Made by a program: the position numbers and the translations under genes. A stretch of 64,000 nt of DNA from Castellaniella sp034674885. GTDB taxonomy: Bacteria > Pseudomonadota > Gammaproteobacteria > Burkholderiales > Burkholderiaceae_B. Shown in pieces: positions 32,900 through 40,044 of this stretch; within the stretch, counting starts at the first letter, position 1; the number at the start of each line of letters is the position of its first letter. The notes beneath the pieces were generated by a model. That model did not search any database. It saw nothing but the letters and a program-made list of their open reading frames with translations, and was not told the DNA's origin. The DNA is taken from the NCBI RefSeq assembly GCF_034674885.1, contig NZ_JAUCDS010000001.1, positions 186,001 through 250,000 on the forward strand. The letters are read 5' to 3'.

Positions 32900-33406
32900 T
32901 CAGCGGCGGCTCAGGTCGCCCAGCGCCACCTGCAGGGCAAAACGCACCGCTGCCAGGCGAATGGCTTCCCGATCGCCCTCGAAGATCCTGGTCACGGCCC
33001 GCGTCGTGATGCCGGACCCGGCCCGATGCGCGATGCCGAAACACACCATGCCGACGGGCTTGCCGGGTGTCGCGCCATCCGGCCCGGCAATGCCCGTGGT
33101 CGCCAGGGCCAGCCGTGCGGCCGGCACCGCCCCCAACACACCTCCGGCCATTTCCATGGCGGTTTCCTCGCTGACGGCGCCATAGCGTTCCAGAGTGTCG
33201 ACTGAAACACGCAGCTGCTCGGCCTTGGCCGCATTGCTGTAGGTGACAAAGCCACGCTCGAACCATTGGCTGGACCCCGGGCAGGAGGTGATCGCCCCGG
33301 CCAACAGCCCTCCGGTGCAGGATTCGGCTGTCGCGCACATCCAGCCCGCTGCTCGAAGGGCAGCCCCGAATTCGCCCGCCAGGGCGCGCAAGTCACGGTC
33401 GATCAT
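32900..33406 (-). CDS. pncC: Nicotinamide-nucleotide amidohydrolase (CinA C-terminal family)
   Basis: A 168-aa stand-alone CinA-C/PncC enzyme that deamidates NMN to NaMN in the pyridine-nucleotide cycle. Family motifs are CATAESCTGGLLAGAITSCPG, VTYSNAAKAEQL and TTGIAGPDGATPGKPVGMV. The start codon at 33406 overlaps the pgpA stop by one base (TGATG), so the long frame running back into pgpA is not used. It is the last gene of the ribBX-ribH-nusB-thiL-pgpA-pncC operon. Confidence 0.93.
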   Translation of the reverse strand: MIDRDLRALAGEFGAALRAAGWMCATAESCTGGLLAGAITSCPGSSQWFERGFVTYSNAAKAEQLRVSVDTLERYGAVSEETAMEMAGGVLGAVPAARLALATTGIAGPDGATPGKPVGMVCFGIAHRAGSGITTRAVTRIFEGDREAIRLAAVRFALQVALGDLSRR

Positions 33407-33939
33407 CACAGGACTCCTAGACGGATGAGTACGGCAGCGGCCAACAAGGCATACACCGCCGCGAAGATATCGTCGATCATGACGCCGAAGCCGTTCTTGA
33501 AGCGCCGGTCCAGCACGCTGACGGGCGGCGGTTTCAGGATGTCGAAGACCCGGAACAGCACGACCCCGACCAGTTGAGACAGGAAACCGGCCGGCATCAG
33601 CCACAACACCAGCCAGATGGCGACGATTTCGTCCCAATTGATGCCGCCGTGGTCGGCGATGCCCAGGTCGTCGCCACAACGCTGGGCCACCCAGCAGCCC
33701 AGTCCGAAGGACAGCAGCAGAATGACGACCATCCAGCTGTCCGGCAGCCCGCGCAAGAGCCCGGCCCAGAGCAGCCAGCCCACCAGGGTGCCCCAGGTAC
33801 CGGGCGCTGGGTGAATCAGTCCGGAACCGAAGCCAAAGGCGAGAATGCGTTCGGGACGGGAGAACACCCAGGCGGCAGAAGGCCGCTCAGGGTTGTCGGG
33901 CGCGTCGCGGCCCGCGCCAGGATGTCGAGAGGAGTTCAT
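33406..33939 (-). CDS. pgpA: Phosphatidylglycerophosphatase A
   Basis: A 177-aa inner-membrane phosphatase making phosphatidylglycerol. Typical PgpA landmarks are AFGFGSGLIHPAPGTWGTL, the Asp-rich GDDLGIADHGGINWDEIVAIW segment and FKNGFGVMIDDIFAAVYALL near the C-terminus. The first 20 residues (HPGAGRDAPDNPERPSA) are hydrophilic and not conserved. The start overlaps the thiL stop as ATGA, the usual thiL-pgpA-pncC order in betaproteobacteria. Confidence 0.94.
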   Translation of the reverse strand: MNSSRHPGAGRDAPDNPERPSAAWVFSRPERILAFGFGSGLIHPAPGTWGTLVGWLLWAGLLRGLPDSWMVVILLLSFGLGCWVAQRCGDDLGIADHGGINWDEIVAIWLVLWLMPAGFLSQLVGVVLFRVFDILKPPPVSVLDRRFKNGFGVMIDDIFAAVYALLAAAVLIRLGVL

Positions 33940-34910
33940 ACGGATTCTGCGAAATGGTCGAAGCCTTGGTGTTCCACCGTCAATGCCTGCCCGCCGGCAT
34001 CCAGCACACGCACGCCCGAGCCGCGCCGGATTTCGCCGATCCGCGAGACAGGCAGGCCCAGCTGACGCCCCAGGATCTCGATCTGTTCACGCCGTCTCGG
34101 GTGCGCAGTGAAACATAATTCATAGACGTCGCCCCCCGCCAGCAGGGCATCGCGACGCACGTCCTCAGGCAGGCCGTCGAGCACCGGATCAGCGGGCAAG
34201 GCATCCAGCCAGAGCTCGGCCGCGCACTGGCTGGCATCCAGGATGTGGCCCAGATCCTGCAGCAAGCCATCGGAAATGTCGATGGCCGCATGCGCGACTC
34301 CGGCCAGATAACGGCCCAGTTTCAGGCGTGGGACGGGGCGTTCCAGAAATGGCAGGGCAGCCTGCAGGCGCGCGGGATCCGGCGGCAGCCGCCCCTGAAC
34401 CAGGCGCAGGGCAACATCCGCAGCGCCCAGCGTGCCGGACACCCAGATATCGTCGCCGGCCCGCGCAGCATCGCGGCGCAGCGCATGGTGGCGGCGGACC
34501 TCGCCCATGACGGTGATGCTCAGGACCACCCCCGAGGAACCCCCGGTGGTGTCGCCGCCAACCAGGGGGCAGCGGGATTCTCGCGACAAGGCATGAAAAC
34601 CGTCGGCGAAGGCCTGCAGCCAGACTTCGTCGATGCAAGGCAGCGAGATGGCCAGGGTGCAGGCCAGGGGCCGCGCGCCCATGGCGGCCAGATCCGACAG
34701 ATTGACGGCCAGGGCCTTGTGCCCCAGCAGGCCGGGATCCGTATTCGGAAAGAAGTGCCGGCCCTCGATCAGCATGTCGGTGCTGACGGCCAATTCGCAG
34801 CCTTGGGCAGGCGACAGCAATGCACAATCGTCGCCCACCCCCAGCATGCCGCTGGGGGCTGGCCGGCTGAAATACCGGGCAATCAGATCGAATTCGCCGC
34901 CTGAAGGCAT
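33936..34910 (-). CDS. thiL: Thiamine-monophosphate kinase
   Basis: Phosphorylates thiamine monophosphate to the active cofactor thiamine diphosphate. At 324 aa it has family length. The N-terminal GEFDLIARYFSRP and the ATP/Mg motif GVGDDCALL, followed by STDMLIEGRHFF and KALAVNLSDLAAMGA, are diagnostic. Further motifs are VGGDTTGG, AIDISDGLLQDL and LLAGGDVYELCF. It lies 18 bases after nusB and overlaps pgpA by four bases. No TPP riboswitch is apparent, as expected inside this operon. Confidence 0.96.
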   Translation of the reverse strand: MPSGGEFDLIARYFSRPAPSGMLGVGDDCALLSPAQGCELAVSTDMLIEGRHFFPNTDPGLLGHKALAVNLSDLAAMGARPLACTLAISLPCIDEVWLQAFADGFHALSRESRCPLVGGDTTGGSSGVVLSITVMGEVRRHHALRRDAARAGDDIWVSGTLGAADVALRLVQGRLPPDPARLQAALPFLERPVPRLKLGRYLAGVAHAAIDISDGLLQDLGHILDASQCAAELWLDALPADPVLDGLPEDVRRDALLAGGDVYELCFTAHPRRREQIEILGRQLGLPVSRIGEIRRGSGVRVLDAGGQALTVEHQGFDHFAESV

Positions 34911-34928
34911 AGGCCTGGCCTGGGCGCG

Positions 34929-35411
34929 TCAGCGACGCGCAGTGGATTGCACCTCGGATGCGCGGACTTCGGCAGCCAGTTTGTCCAGCACGCCGTTCAC
35001 GAAACGGTAGCCATCGGTGCCGCCAAAGGACTTGGCCAGTTCGACGGCCTCGTTGATGGCCACGCGGTAGGGGACTTCGACGTGATGAACCAATTCGAAG
35101 CTGCCGATCAGCAGCACCGCATGTTCGATCGGGGACAGTTCGGCCAAGGGACGGTCGATATAGGGCACGAAGCTGGCCCGCAGGGATTCCGCCTGGCGGG
35201 CAGCCCCCTGCAACAGGGTCTGATACCACTGGGCATCGGCCTGGTCGAAGTCCTCGCCGTCGCGCACGTGCGCATCGATTTCGCCGAGTTCGCCCAGGTC
35301 GGTACCGCCGCGCAGCAACCAGGCATAGACCCCCTGCAGCGCGAATTCACGCGCCATGCGGCGGGCGCTGCGGGCATTGGCCCGCCCGTTACGCGCCTTG
35401 GGTTCAGTCAT
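34929..35411 (-). CDS. nusB: Transcription antitermination factor NusB
   Basis: A 160-aa RNA-binding factor acting with NusE/S10 on rRNA operons. The Arg-rich N-terminus (RNGRANARSARRMAREFALQ) contacts boxA RNA, and the C-terminal half contains SPIEHAVLLIGSFEL, YRVAINEAVELAKSFGGTDGYRFVNGVLDKLA, diagnostic of NusB. The ATG at 35411 overlaps the ribH stop by eight bases; the longer frame from 35564 is in ribH's Asp-coding region and is not used. ribH-nusB is the normal order. Confidence 0.96.
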   Translation of the reverse strand: MTEPKARNGRANARSARRMAREFALQGVYAWLLRGGTDLGELGEIDAHVRDGEDFDQADAQWYQTLLQGAARQAESLRASFVPYIDRPLAELSPIEHAVLLIGSFELVHHVEVPYRVAINEAVELAKSFGGTDGYRFVNGVLDKLAAEVRASEVQSTARR

Positions 35412-35931
35412 CAGAGTCCTCTTCGAAGTCCTCGTCGTCGTCATCATCATCGTCGTCATCATCGCCTGATTCGGGCTCGAGCGCGGCGACCAGATTGGCC
35501 ATCTCGACTGCCGCGCGGGCGCAATCGCGGCCCTTGTCAGCCGCCCGTGCCTGGGCCTGTTCATCGGTATCGGCAGTCAGGACGCCATTGGCGACCGGAA
35601 TGCCGGTTTCCAGCGCAATGCGGCTGATGGAGGAGGCGGATTCGTTGCTGACGATCTCGAAGTGGTAGGTTTCGCCACGGATCACGGCGCCCAGGGCGAT
35701 CAGGGCGTCGAATTCGAAGGTCTCGGCCATCTGGGCCAGCGCCACGCCGAGTTCCAGCGCGCCAGGCACCGAGACGACCATCACGTCGCGCTCGTCCACG
35801 CCCAGGGCCGCCAGTTCATCCAGGCAAGTCTGCAATTCGGCTTCGCCGATGTCGGCATTGAATCGGGAACGCACGATGCCAATGTGCAGGCCTTCGCCGT
35901 TCATGTCGGGGGTCATCACATAAGGGTTCAT
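35404..35931 (-). CDS. ribH: 6,7-dimethyl-8-ribityllumazine synthase with long acidic tail
   Basis: The penultimate riboflavin enzyme. The core (residues 1-~150) has the family motifs IGIVRSRFNADI, VSVPGALELGVALAQMA, LGAVIRGETYHFEIV and VANGVLTADT. At 175 aa it is about 20 residues longer than usual because of a C-terminal tail rich in Asp and Glu, including a run of about nine Asp (GAC/GAT codons, 35433-35462). The tail is probably disordered and projects from the capsid-like assembly. It overlaps nusB by eight bases and follows ribBX by 15 bases. Confidence 0.95.
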   Translation of the reverse strand: MNPYVMTPDMNGEGLHIGIVRSRFNADIGEAELQTCLDELAALGVDERDVMVVSVPGALELGVALAQMAETFEFDALIALGAVIRGETYHFEIVSNESASSISRIALETGIPVANGVLTADTDEQAQARAADKGRDCARAAVEMANLVAALEPESGDDDDDDDDDDEDFEEDSDD

Positions 35932-35946
35932 AGCCGTGATTCCATG

Positions 35947-37131
35947 TCAGTTGACGGCGTCGGACACGCCAGGTTCGTTATGGTACCCCGTAATGGTCAG
36001 GGAGAACCCTGCCATGCTGGGCATTTTTCTAGGCCGCGCCAGCAGGCGCGCCTGGCCGACGCCCAGGTCGCGCAGGATCTGGGCGCCGATCCCGAAGGTG
36101 CGCAATCCATGGCGTTCGCCGTCGGGCTGTGCCGCTGCCGTGGAGGCGTCGGACGCGCTGCGGGCCCAGGCATCGAACTGGGCGAACAGCAGGTCGGCTT
36201 CGCCGTGGCAGTTCAGCAGCACCAGCACCCCGCTGGGGGCGGCGGCGATCGTGCTCAGCGCCTGCGGGATGGTCCAGCTGTGGCGGGTGGCACCCTCGCA
36301 CAGCACATCGAGCACGCTGGTGGGTTCGTGCACGCGCACCAGGGTTTCCGTGTCGGCGTGGATCTGCCCATGCACCAGGGCCAGGTGCGGGGCGTTCGAG
36401 GCGCGATCGCGATAGGCCACCGCCTGGAAATCCCCCCAAGGCGTGGTCACGGCGCGCTCGACCAGCCGTTCGACCATGGTTTCATGTTCGCTGCGGTACT
36501 GGATCAGATCGGCGATCGTGCCGATCTTCAGGCCATGTTCCCGGGCAAATACCATCAGGTCCGGCAAGCGGGCCATGGTGCCGTCGGGCTTCAGGACCTC
36601 GCAGATGACGGCGGCAGGCGTCAGGCCGGCCATGGCCGTCAGGTCGCAGCCGGCTTCGGTATGGCCGGCGCGCACCAGCACGCCGCCGGGTACCGCCCGC
36701 ACCGGAAAAATATGGCCCGGCTGCACCAGATCGGCCGGGCATGCGTCTCGCGCCACCGCCGCCTGGATGGTGCGGGCTCGGTCCGCCGCCGAGATGCCGG
36801 TGCTGACGCCTTGTGCGGCCTCGATCGAAACGGTGAAATTGGTGCCGTAGCGCGTGCCGTTCTGGTTGGCCATCAGGGGCAGCTGCAGTTGCTCGCAGCG
36901 TTCCTGTGTCAGGGTCACGCACACCAGGCCACGCGCGTGGGTGACCATGAAATTGATGGCGTCAGGCGTGACGAAATCGGCCGCCATCACCAGATCGCCC
37001 TCGTTTTCGCGGTCTTCCTCGTCGACCAGAATGACCATGTGGCCGGCCCGCAGTTCAGCCACGATTTCCTGGACGGAAGCGATCTGGAAGGACGAAGATG
37101 CGTCGCGCATCGCCCCGGTATCCGTATTCAT
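35947..37131 (-). CDS. ribBX: 3,4-dihydroxy-2-butanone 4-phosphate synthase with degenerate GTP cyclohydrolase II-like domain (RibBX)
   Basis: A 394-aa fusion. The N-terminal domain (to ~residue 215) is an intact RibB: LVDEEDRENEGDLVMAADF, FMVTHARGLVCV, and the catalytic HTEAGCDL. The C-terminal domain resembles GTP cyclohydrolase II in plan (HGQIHADTETLVRVHEP, GATRHSW, LRTFGIGAQILRDLG), but the zinc-binding Cys cluster (C-x2-GD...RCxC) is missing and the active-site loops are altered. This is the RibBX variant known in many proteobacteria, whose C-domain lacks cyclohydrolase activity; a separate ribA is expected elsewhere. No FMN riboswitch can fit in the 36 bases to ftsY. Confidence 0.92.
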   Translation of the reverse strand: MNTDTGAMRDASSSFQIASVQEIVAELRAGHMVILVDEEDRENEGDLVMAADFVTPDAINFMVTHARGLVCVTLTQERCEQLQLPLMANQNGTRYGTNFTVSIEAAQGVSTGISAADRARTIQAAVARDACPADLVQPGHIFPVRAVPGGVLVRAGHTEAGCDLTAMAGLTPAAVICEVLKPDGTMARLPDLMVFAREHGLKIGTIADLIQYRSEHETMVERLVERAVTTPWGDFQAVAYRDRASNAPHLALVHGQIHADTETLVRVHEPTSVLDVLCEGATRHSWTIPQALSTIAAAPSGVLVLLNCHGEADLLFAQFDAWARSASDASTAAAQPDGERHGLRTFGIGAQILRDLGVGQARLLARPRKMPSMAGFSLTITGYHNEPGVSDAVN

Positions 37132-37167
37132 TTCAATGCTGTCCCAATAAAAGACTGTGCTGCCATT

Positions 37168-38448
37168 TTAACGGCTGCCCAACAAAGCCTCGGCGAATTC
37201 CGCTGCCACGAAAGGCTGCAGGTCCTGCATGCCTTCACCGACGCCGATCCAGTAGACCGGCACGGGCCGCACGCCCTGACTGCCGGCCGCTACCGCCGCC
37301 AGAGTGCCGCCCCGAGCCGTGCCATCGAGCTTGGTCACGATCAGGCCCGTCAGTCCCAGCGCGGCATCGAACGCGCGGATCTGCGCCAGGGCATTCTGGC
37401 CGGTGTTGCCGTCGACCACCAGCAGCACTTCGTGGGGGGCGCTGGCATCGGCCTTGCCGATCACGCGCTTGATTTTCTTGAGTTCTTCCATCAGGTGCAA
37501 CTGGGTGGGCAGCCGGCCAGCCGTATCCACCAGCACCACGTCGGCGGCCCGCGCCCGCCCGGCATTGACCGCATCAAACGCCACGGCGGCCGGATCGCCG
37601 CCTTCCTGGGCGATGACGGTCACGCCATTGCGGGCTCCCCAGGCCACCAGCTGTTCACGGGCAGCGGCGCGGAAGGTGTCCCCTGCCGCCAGCAGCACCG
37701 TAGCCTGGCGTTCCTGGAGGGCATGTGCGAGCTTGCCGATCGAGGTGGTCTTGCCCGCCCCGTTCACGCCGGTGATCATCACCACCATGGGCGCGCTTTC
37801 CCCCACGATGAACGGTTTTTCCAAAACCTTCAGGTGATCGGCCAGGATGTCCTGCAGGGCAGCCCGCACGGCATCGGGCTGGTCGATGCGCTGCTTGCGC
37901 ACCCGGGACCGCAGTTCGGTCAGGAGTTTTTCGGTGGCCTCGACCCCGGCGTCCGCCATGATCAACGCGGTTTCGAGTTCCTCGAACAGGGCCTCATCGA
38001 CCTTGACGCCGACGAACAGGCCGCCCAGGCTCTGGCCCGTGCGCGACAGCCCCCGCCGCAGGCGGGACAGCCACGAACCCCCATCCGCCGCCTGGTCCAG
38101 GCGCGCCAGGGGGTCGCCGGCGGCGTCCACCGCGTCGGACCACGGGTCCGGGGGCTGGACTGTGGCCCCGCCGTCCGGCGCCCAGGACCCGGCGTCGTCT
38201 GCGGCCAGCCCCGCAGCGGCGGCCGCCTCGGGCGCGAACGCCAGCGCTGCAGGCGCGACCGGTTCCTGCGCAGGCTCGGTGGGCGCAACCGGGGCAACGT
38301 CCGGAAGGTCGGGCGCAGCGACTTCAGTTGCCCGGGTTTCCGGCGGCAATTCGGTCGGCGCGACCGGAGCGATCTCGGGCGCATCGGCGGCGATCTCGGC
38401 CGAATCCGGCTGCGGCTGGGGTTTCTTGCGTTTAAAAAAACTGAACAT
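37168..38448 (-). CDS. ftsY: Signal recognition particle receptor FtsY
   Basis: The membrane-associated SRP GTPase receptor, 426 aa. The first ~110 residues are an Ala/Pro/Glu-rich acidic region after a basic tip (FSFFKRKKPQPQ). The N and G domains follow: G1 GVNGAGKTTSIGKLAH, G2/DTFRAAAREQL, G3 DTAGRLPTQ, G4 TKLDGTARGG. The closing GVGEGMQDLQPF motif is typical. It is divergent from rsmD, with 61 bases between the two starts holding both promoters. Confidence 0.97.
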   Translation of the reverse strand: MFSFFKRKKPQPQPDSAEIAADAPEIAPVAPTELPPETRATEVAAPDLPDVAPVAPTEPAQEPVAPAALAFAPEAAAAAGLAADDAGSWAPDGGATVQPPDPWSDAVDAAGDPLARLDQAADGGSWLSRLRRGLSRTGQSLGGLFVGVKVDEALFEELETALIMADAGVEATEKLLTELRSRVRKQRIDQPDAVRAALQDILADHLKVLEKPFIVGESAPMVVMITGVNGAGKTTSIGKLAHALQERQATVLLAAGDTFRAAAREQLVAWGARNGVTVIAQEGGDPAAVAFDAVNAGRARAADVVLVDTAGRLPTQLHLMEELKKIKRVIGKADASAPHEVLLVVDGNTGQNALAQIRAFDAALGLTGLIVTKLDGTARGGTLAAVAAGSQGVRPVPVYWIGVGEGMQDLQPFVAAEFAEALLGSR

Positions 38449-38509
38449 AGGCTTTACACTGAACGATCCGGCGAACGCCCGACACCGTGCCGAACATCAC
38501 GGGCCGCGC

Positions 38510-39139
38510 ATGAAAAAACATCAGATTCGTATTGTAGGCGGTCACTACCGCAAAACCCCGATTTCGGTCCCGAACGGCGACCATCTGCGCCCGACGCCCG
38601 ACCGGGTCCGCGAAACGCTGTTCAACTGGCTGGCCCACTTCTGGGGCGGCTCTTTCGATGGCAAGCAGGTGCTGGACCTGTTCGCCGGCTCCGGGGCCCT
38701 GGGCTTCGAGGCCGCCTCGCGCGGCGTCGCGCTGGCCCAGCTCGTGGAACAGGCGCCAGCGGCCCTTGCAGGCTTGCGGGCCGTGCAAAGCCGCCTGCAG
38801 GCGCCCGCCATCCGCATCCATGCAGGGGACGCCCTGGCCTATCTGCAATCCCTGCCGGCGCCGTCATTCGACCTGCTGATGCTGGACCCGCCTTTTGGCG
38901 GCGACTGGCTGGAACGCGTGCATCCCCTGATCGGCCGCGCCCTGATGCCGGGCGGGCTGCTCTACCTGGAATCGGGCACGGCGCTGACCGAAGCGCCCGC
39001 CGATTGCCTGCCGCTACGCCAGGGCCGCGCCGGACAGGTGCATTACGCGCTGTTGCAGTTTGCTGCAACGCAAAAAAATCGTAATAATGAACGACTGGAA
39101 TCGGGCTGCGATTCCCTTACGCCATCGGAGAGCGCATGA
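38510..39139 (+). CDS. rsmD: 16S rRNA (guanine-966-N2)-methyltransferase RsmD
   Basis: A 209-aa SAM-dependent methyltransferase acting on the 30S subunit. The N-terminus IRIVGGHYRKTPISVPNGDHLRPTPDRVRE is split here by its motifs: RIVGG-x-(W/Y)RG-like start and LRPTPDRVRETLFNWL. The SAM site is VLDLFAGSGALGFEA, and the catalytic motif is LMLDPPFG (DPPF). The C-terminal ~20 residues after LLQFAATQ are not conserved. The start at 38510 fits the family; the stop overlaps coaD by four bases (ATGA), the normal rsmD-coaD pair. Confidence 0.94.
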   Translation: MKKHQIRIVGGHYRKTPISVPNGDHLRPTPDRVRETLFNWLAHFWGGSFDGKQVLDLFAGSGALGFEAASRGVALAQLVEQAPAALAGLRAVQSRLQAPAIRIHAGDALAYLQSLPAPSFDLLMLDPPFGGDWLERVHPLIGRALMPGGLLYLESGTALTEAPADCLPLRQGRAGQVHYALLQFAATQKNRNNERLESGCDSLTPSESA

Positions 39140-39645
39140 TCACCGCCGTCTATCCCGGAACGTTCGACCCCCTGACCCGAGGGCACGAAGACCTCGTGCG
39201 TCGCGCCGCCGGCCTGTTCGACCAGGTGGTGGTGGGCGTGGCCGTCAGCCAGAACAAGCGCCCCTTTTTCAGCGTGCAGGAACGCCTGGAAATCGCCGAG
39301 GAAGTCCTGGGCCACTACCCCAATGTGCGCGTGCGCAGCTTCAGCGGCCTGCTGAAGGATTTCGTACGCGAACAGGACGCCCGGGTCATCGTGCGCGGTC
39401 TGCGAGCCGTGTCGGATTTCGAGTACGAATTCCAGATGGCGGGCATGAACCGCCACCTGCTGCCGGAAGTCGAAACCCTGTTCATGACCCCTTCGGACCA
39501 GTACCAATTCATCTCCGGCACCATCGTACGGGAAATCGCCATCCTGGGCGGGGACGTCAGCAAATTCGTGTTCCCATCGGTGGAACGCTGGCTGCACGCC
39601 AAGGCCAAGGCCTTGCGCGAACAGCAGAGTCAGGCTCAGGCCTGA
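39136..39645 (+). CDS. coaD: Phosphopantetheine adenylyltransferase
   Basis: The fourth step of coenzyme A synthesis. At 169 aa it is full length. Family motifs are AVYPGTFDPLTRGHEDLV with the (T/H)xGH nucleotidyltransferase box, KDFVREQDARVIVRGLRAVSDF, and the C-terminal EFQMAGMNRHL and ISGTIVREIAILGGDVS. It is translationally coupled to rsmD and converges on the MOSC-N gene, with a 10-base overlap of the two 3' ends. Confidence 0.97.
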   Translation: MITAVYPGTFDPLTRGHEDLVRRAAGLFDQVVVGVAVSQNKRPFFSVQERLEIAEEVLGHYPNVRVRSFSGLLKDFVREQDARVIVRGLRAVSDFEYEFQMAGMNRHLLPEVETLFMTPSDQYQFISGTIVREIAILGGDVSKFVFPSVERWLHAKAKALREQQSQAQA

Positions 39646-40022
39646 TCCGGCCAGGCGACTTCGTCCGCCTCAGGGTGGATCTTCATCAACCGGCACGGCT
39701 GACCTAACCATTCAGTCAGCCAGGCGGCTGCCAGATCGCCCTCATCCACGACCCGCACGACCTGCGAGCCCACCTGGGCGCGGCGCTCGACGCTGGCGTC
39801 ATCCTCGATCACATCCAGAGGCACATCCAGACGCAGCATGCCCGGCGCGCGCACGACCAGATAGCCAAAGCGCAGGCTCAGTTCCAGCAAGCCCAGGCGC
39901 GGCGCCTGATCCAGGCTCAGCCAGGCATGTTCCGGATCCACGACCAGCCAACGACGGTCATAGGCGCCGGCATCCTCCAGGGCGGGGCCGCCGGCGATGG
40001 GGTGGGCAAGGGAAAGCGTCAT
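39636..40022 (-). CDS. Small protein resembling an isolated MOSC N-terminal beta-barrel domain
   Basis: A 128-aa protein whose sequence fits the MOSC_N beta-barrel module: AYDRRWLVVDPEHAWLSLDQ (the usual YDRxWxVVDxxGxFLTxR strand), LRLDVPLDV, and GDLAAAWLTEWLGQPCRL at the C-terminal end. In full proteins this is followed by a ~150-residue MOSC domain with a catalytic Cys that handles molybdenum-cofactor-type sulfur; here the frame stops right after the barrel. An AAAGGAA ribosome site precedes the ATG. It lies 22 bases downstream of asmA on the same strand. It may be a remnant or a specialised short form. Confidence 0.7.
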   Translation of the reverse strand: MTLSLAHPIAGGPALEDAGAYDRRWLVVDPEHAWLSLDQAPRLGLLELSLRFGYLVVRAPGMLRLDVPLDVIEDDASVERRAQVGSQVVRVVDEGDLAAAWLTEWLGQPCRLMKIHPEADEVAWPDQA

Positions 40023-40044
40023 CCAGATTTCCTTTAGAGTGGTT

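Noticed and set aside
37132..37167. FMN riboswitch before ribBX
   Set aside because: Only 36 bases separate ftsY and ribBX, far too few for the aptamer.
35662..39084. 1140-codon open frame on the plus strand
   Set aside because: Antisense to ribH, ribBX and ftsY; only its last part coincides with rsmD DNA in another frame. No recognisable protein features.
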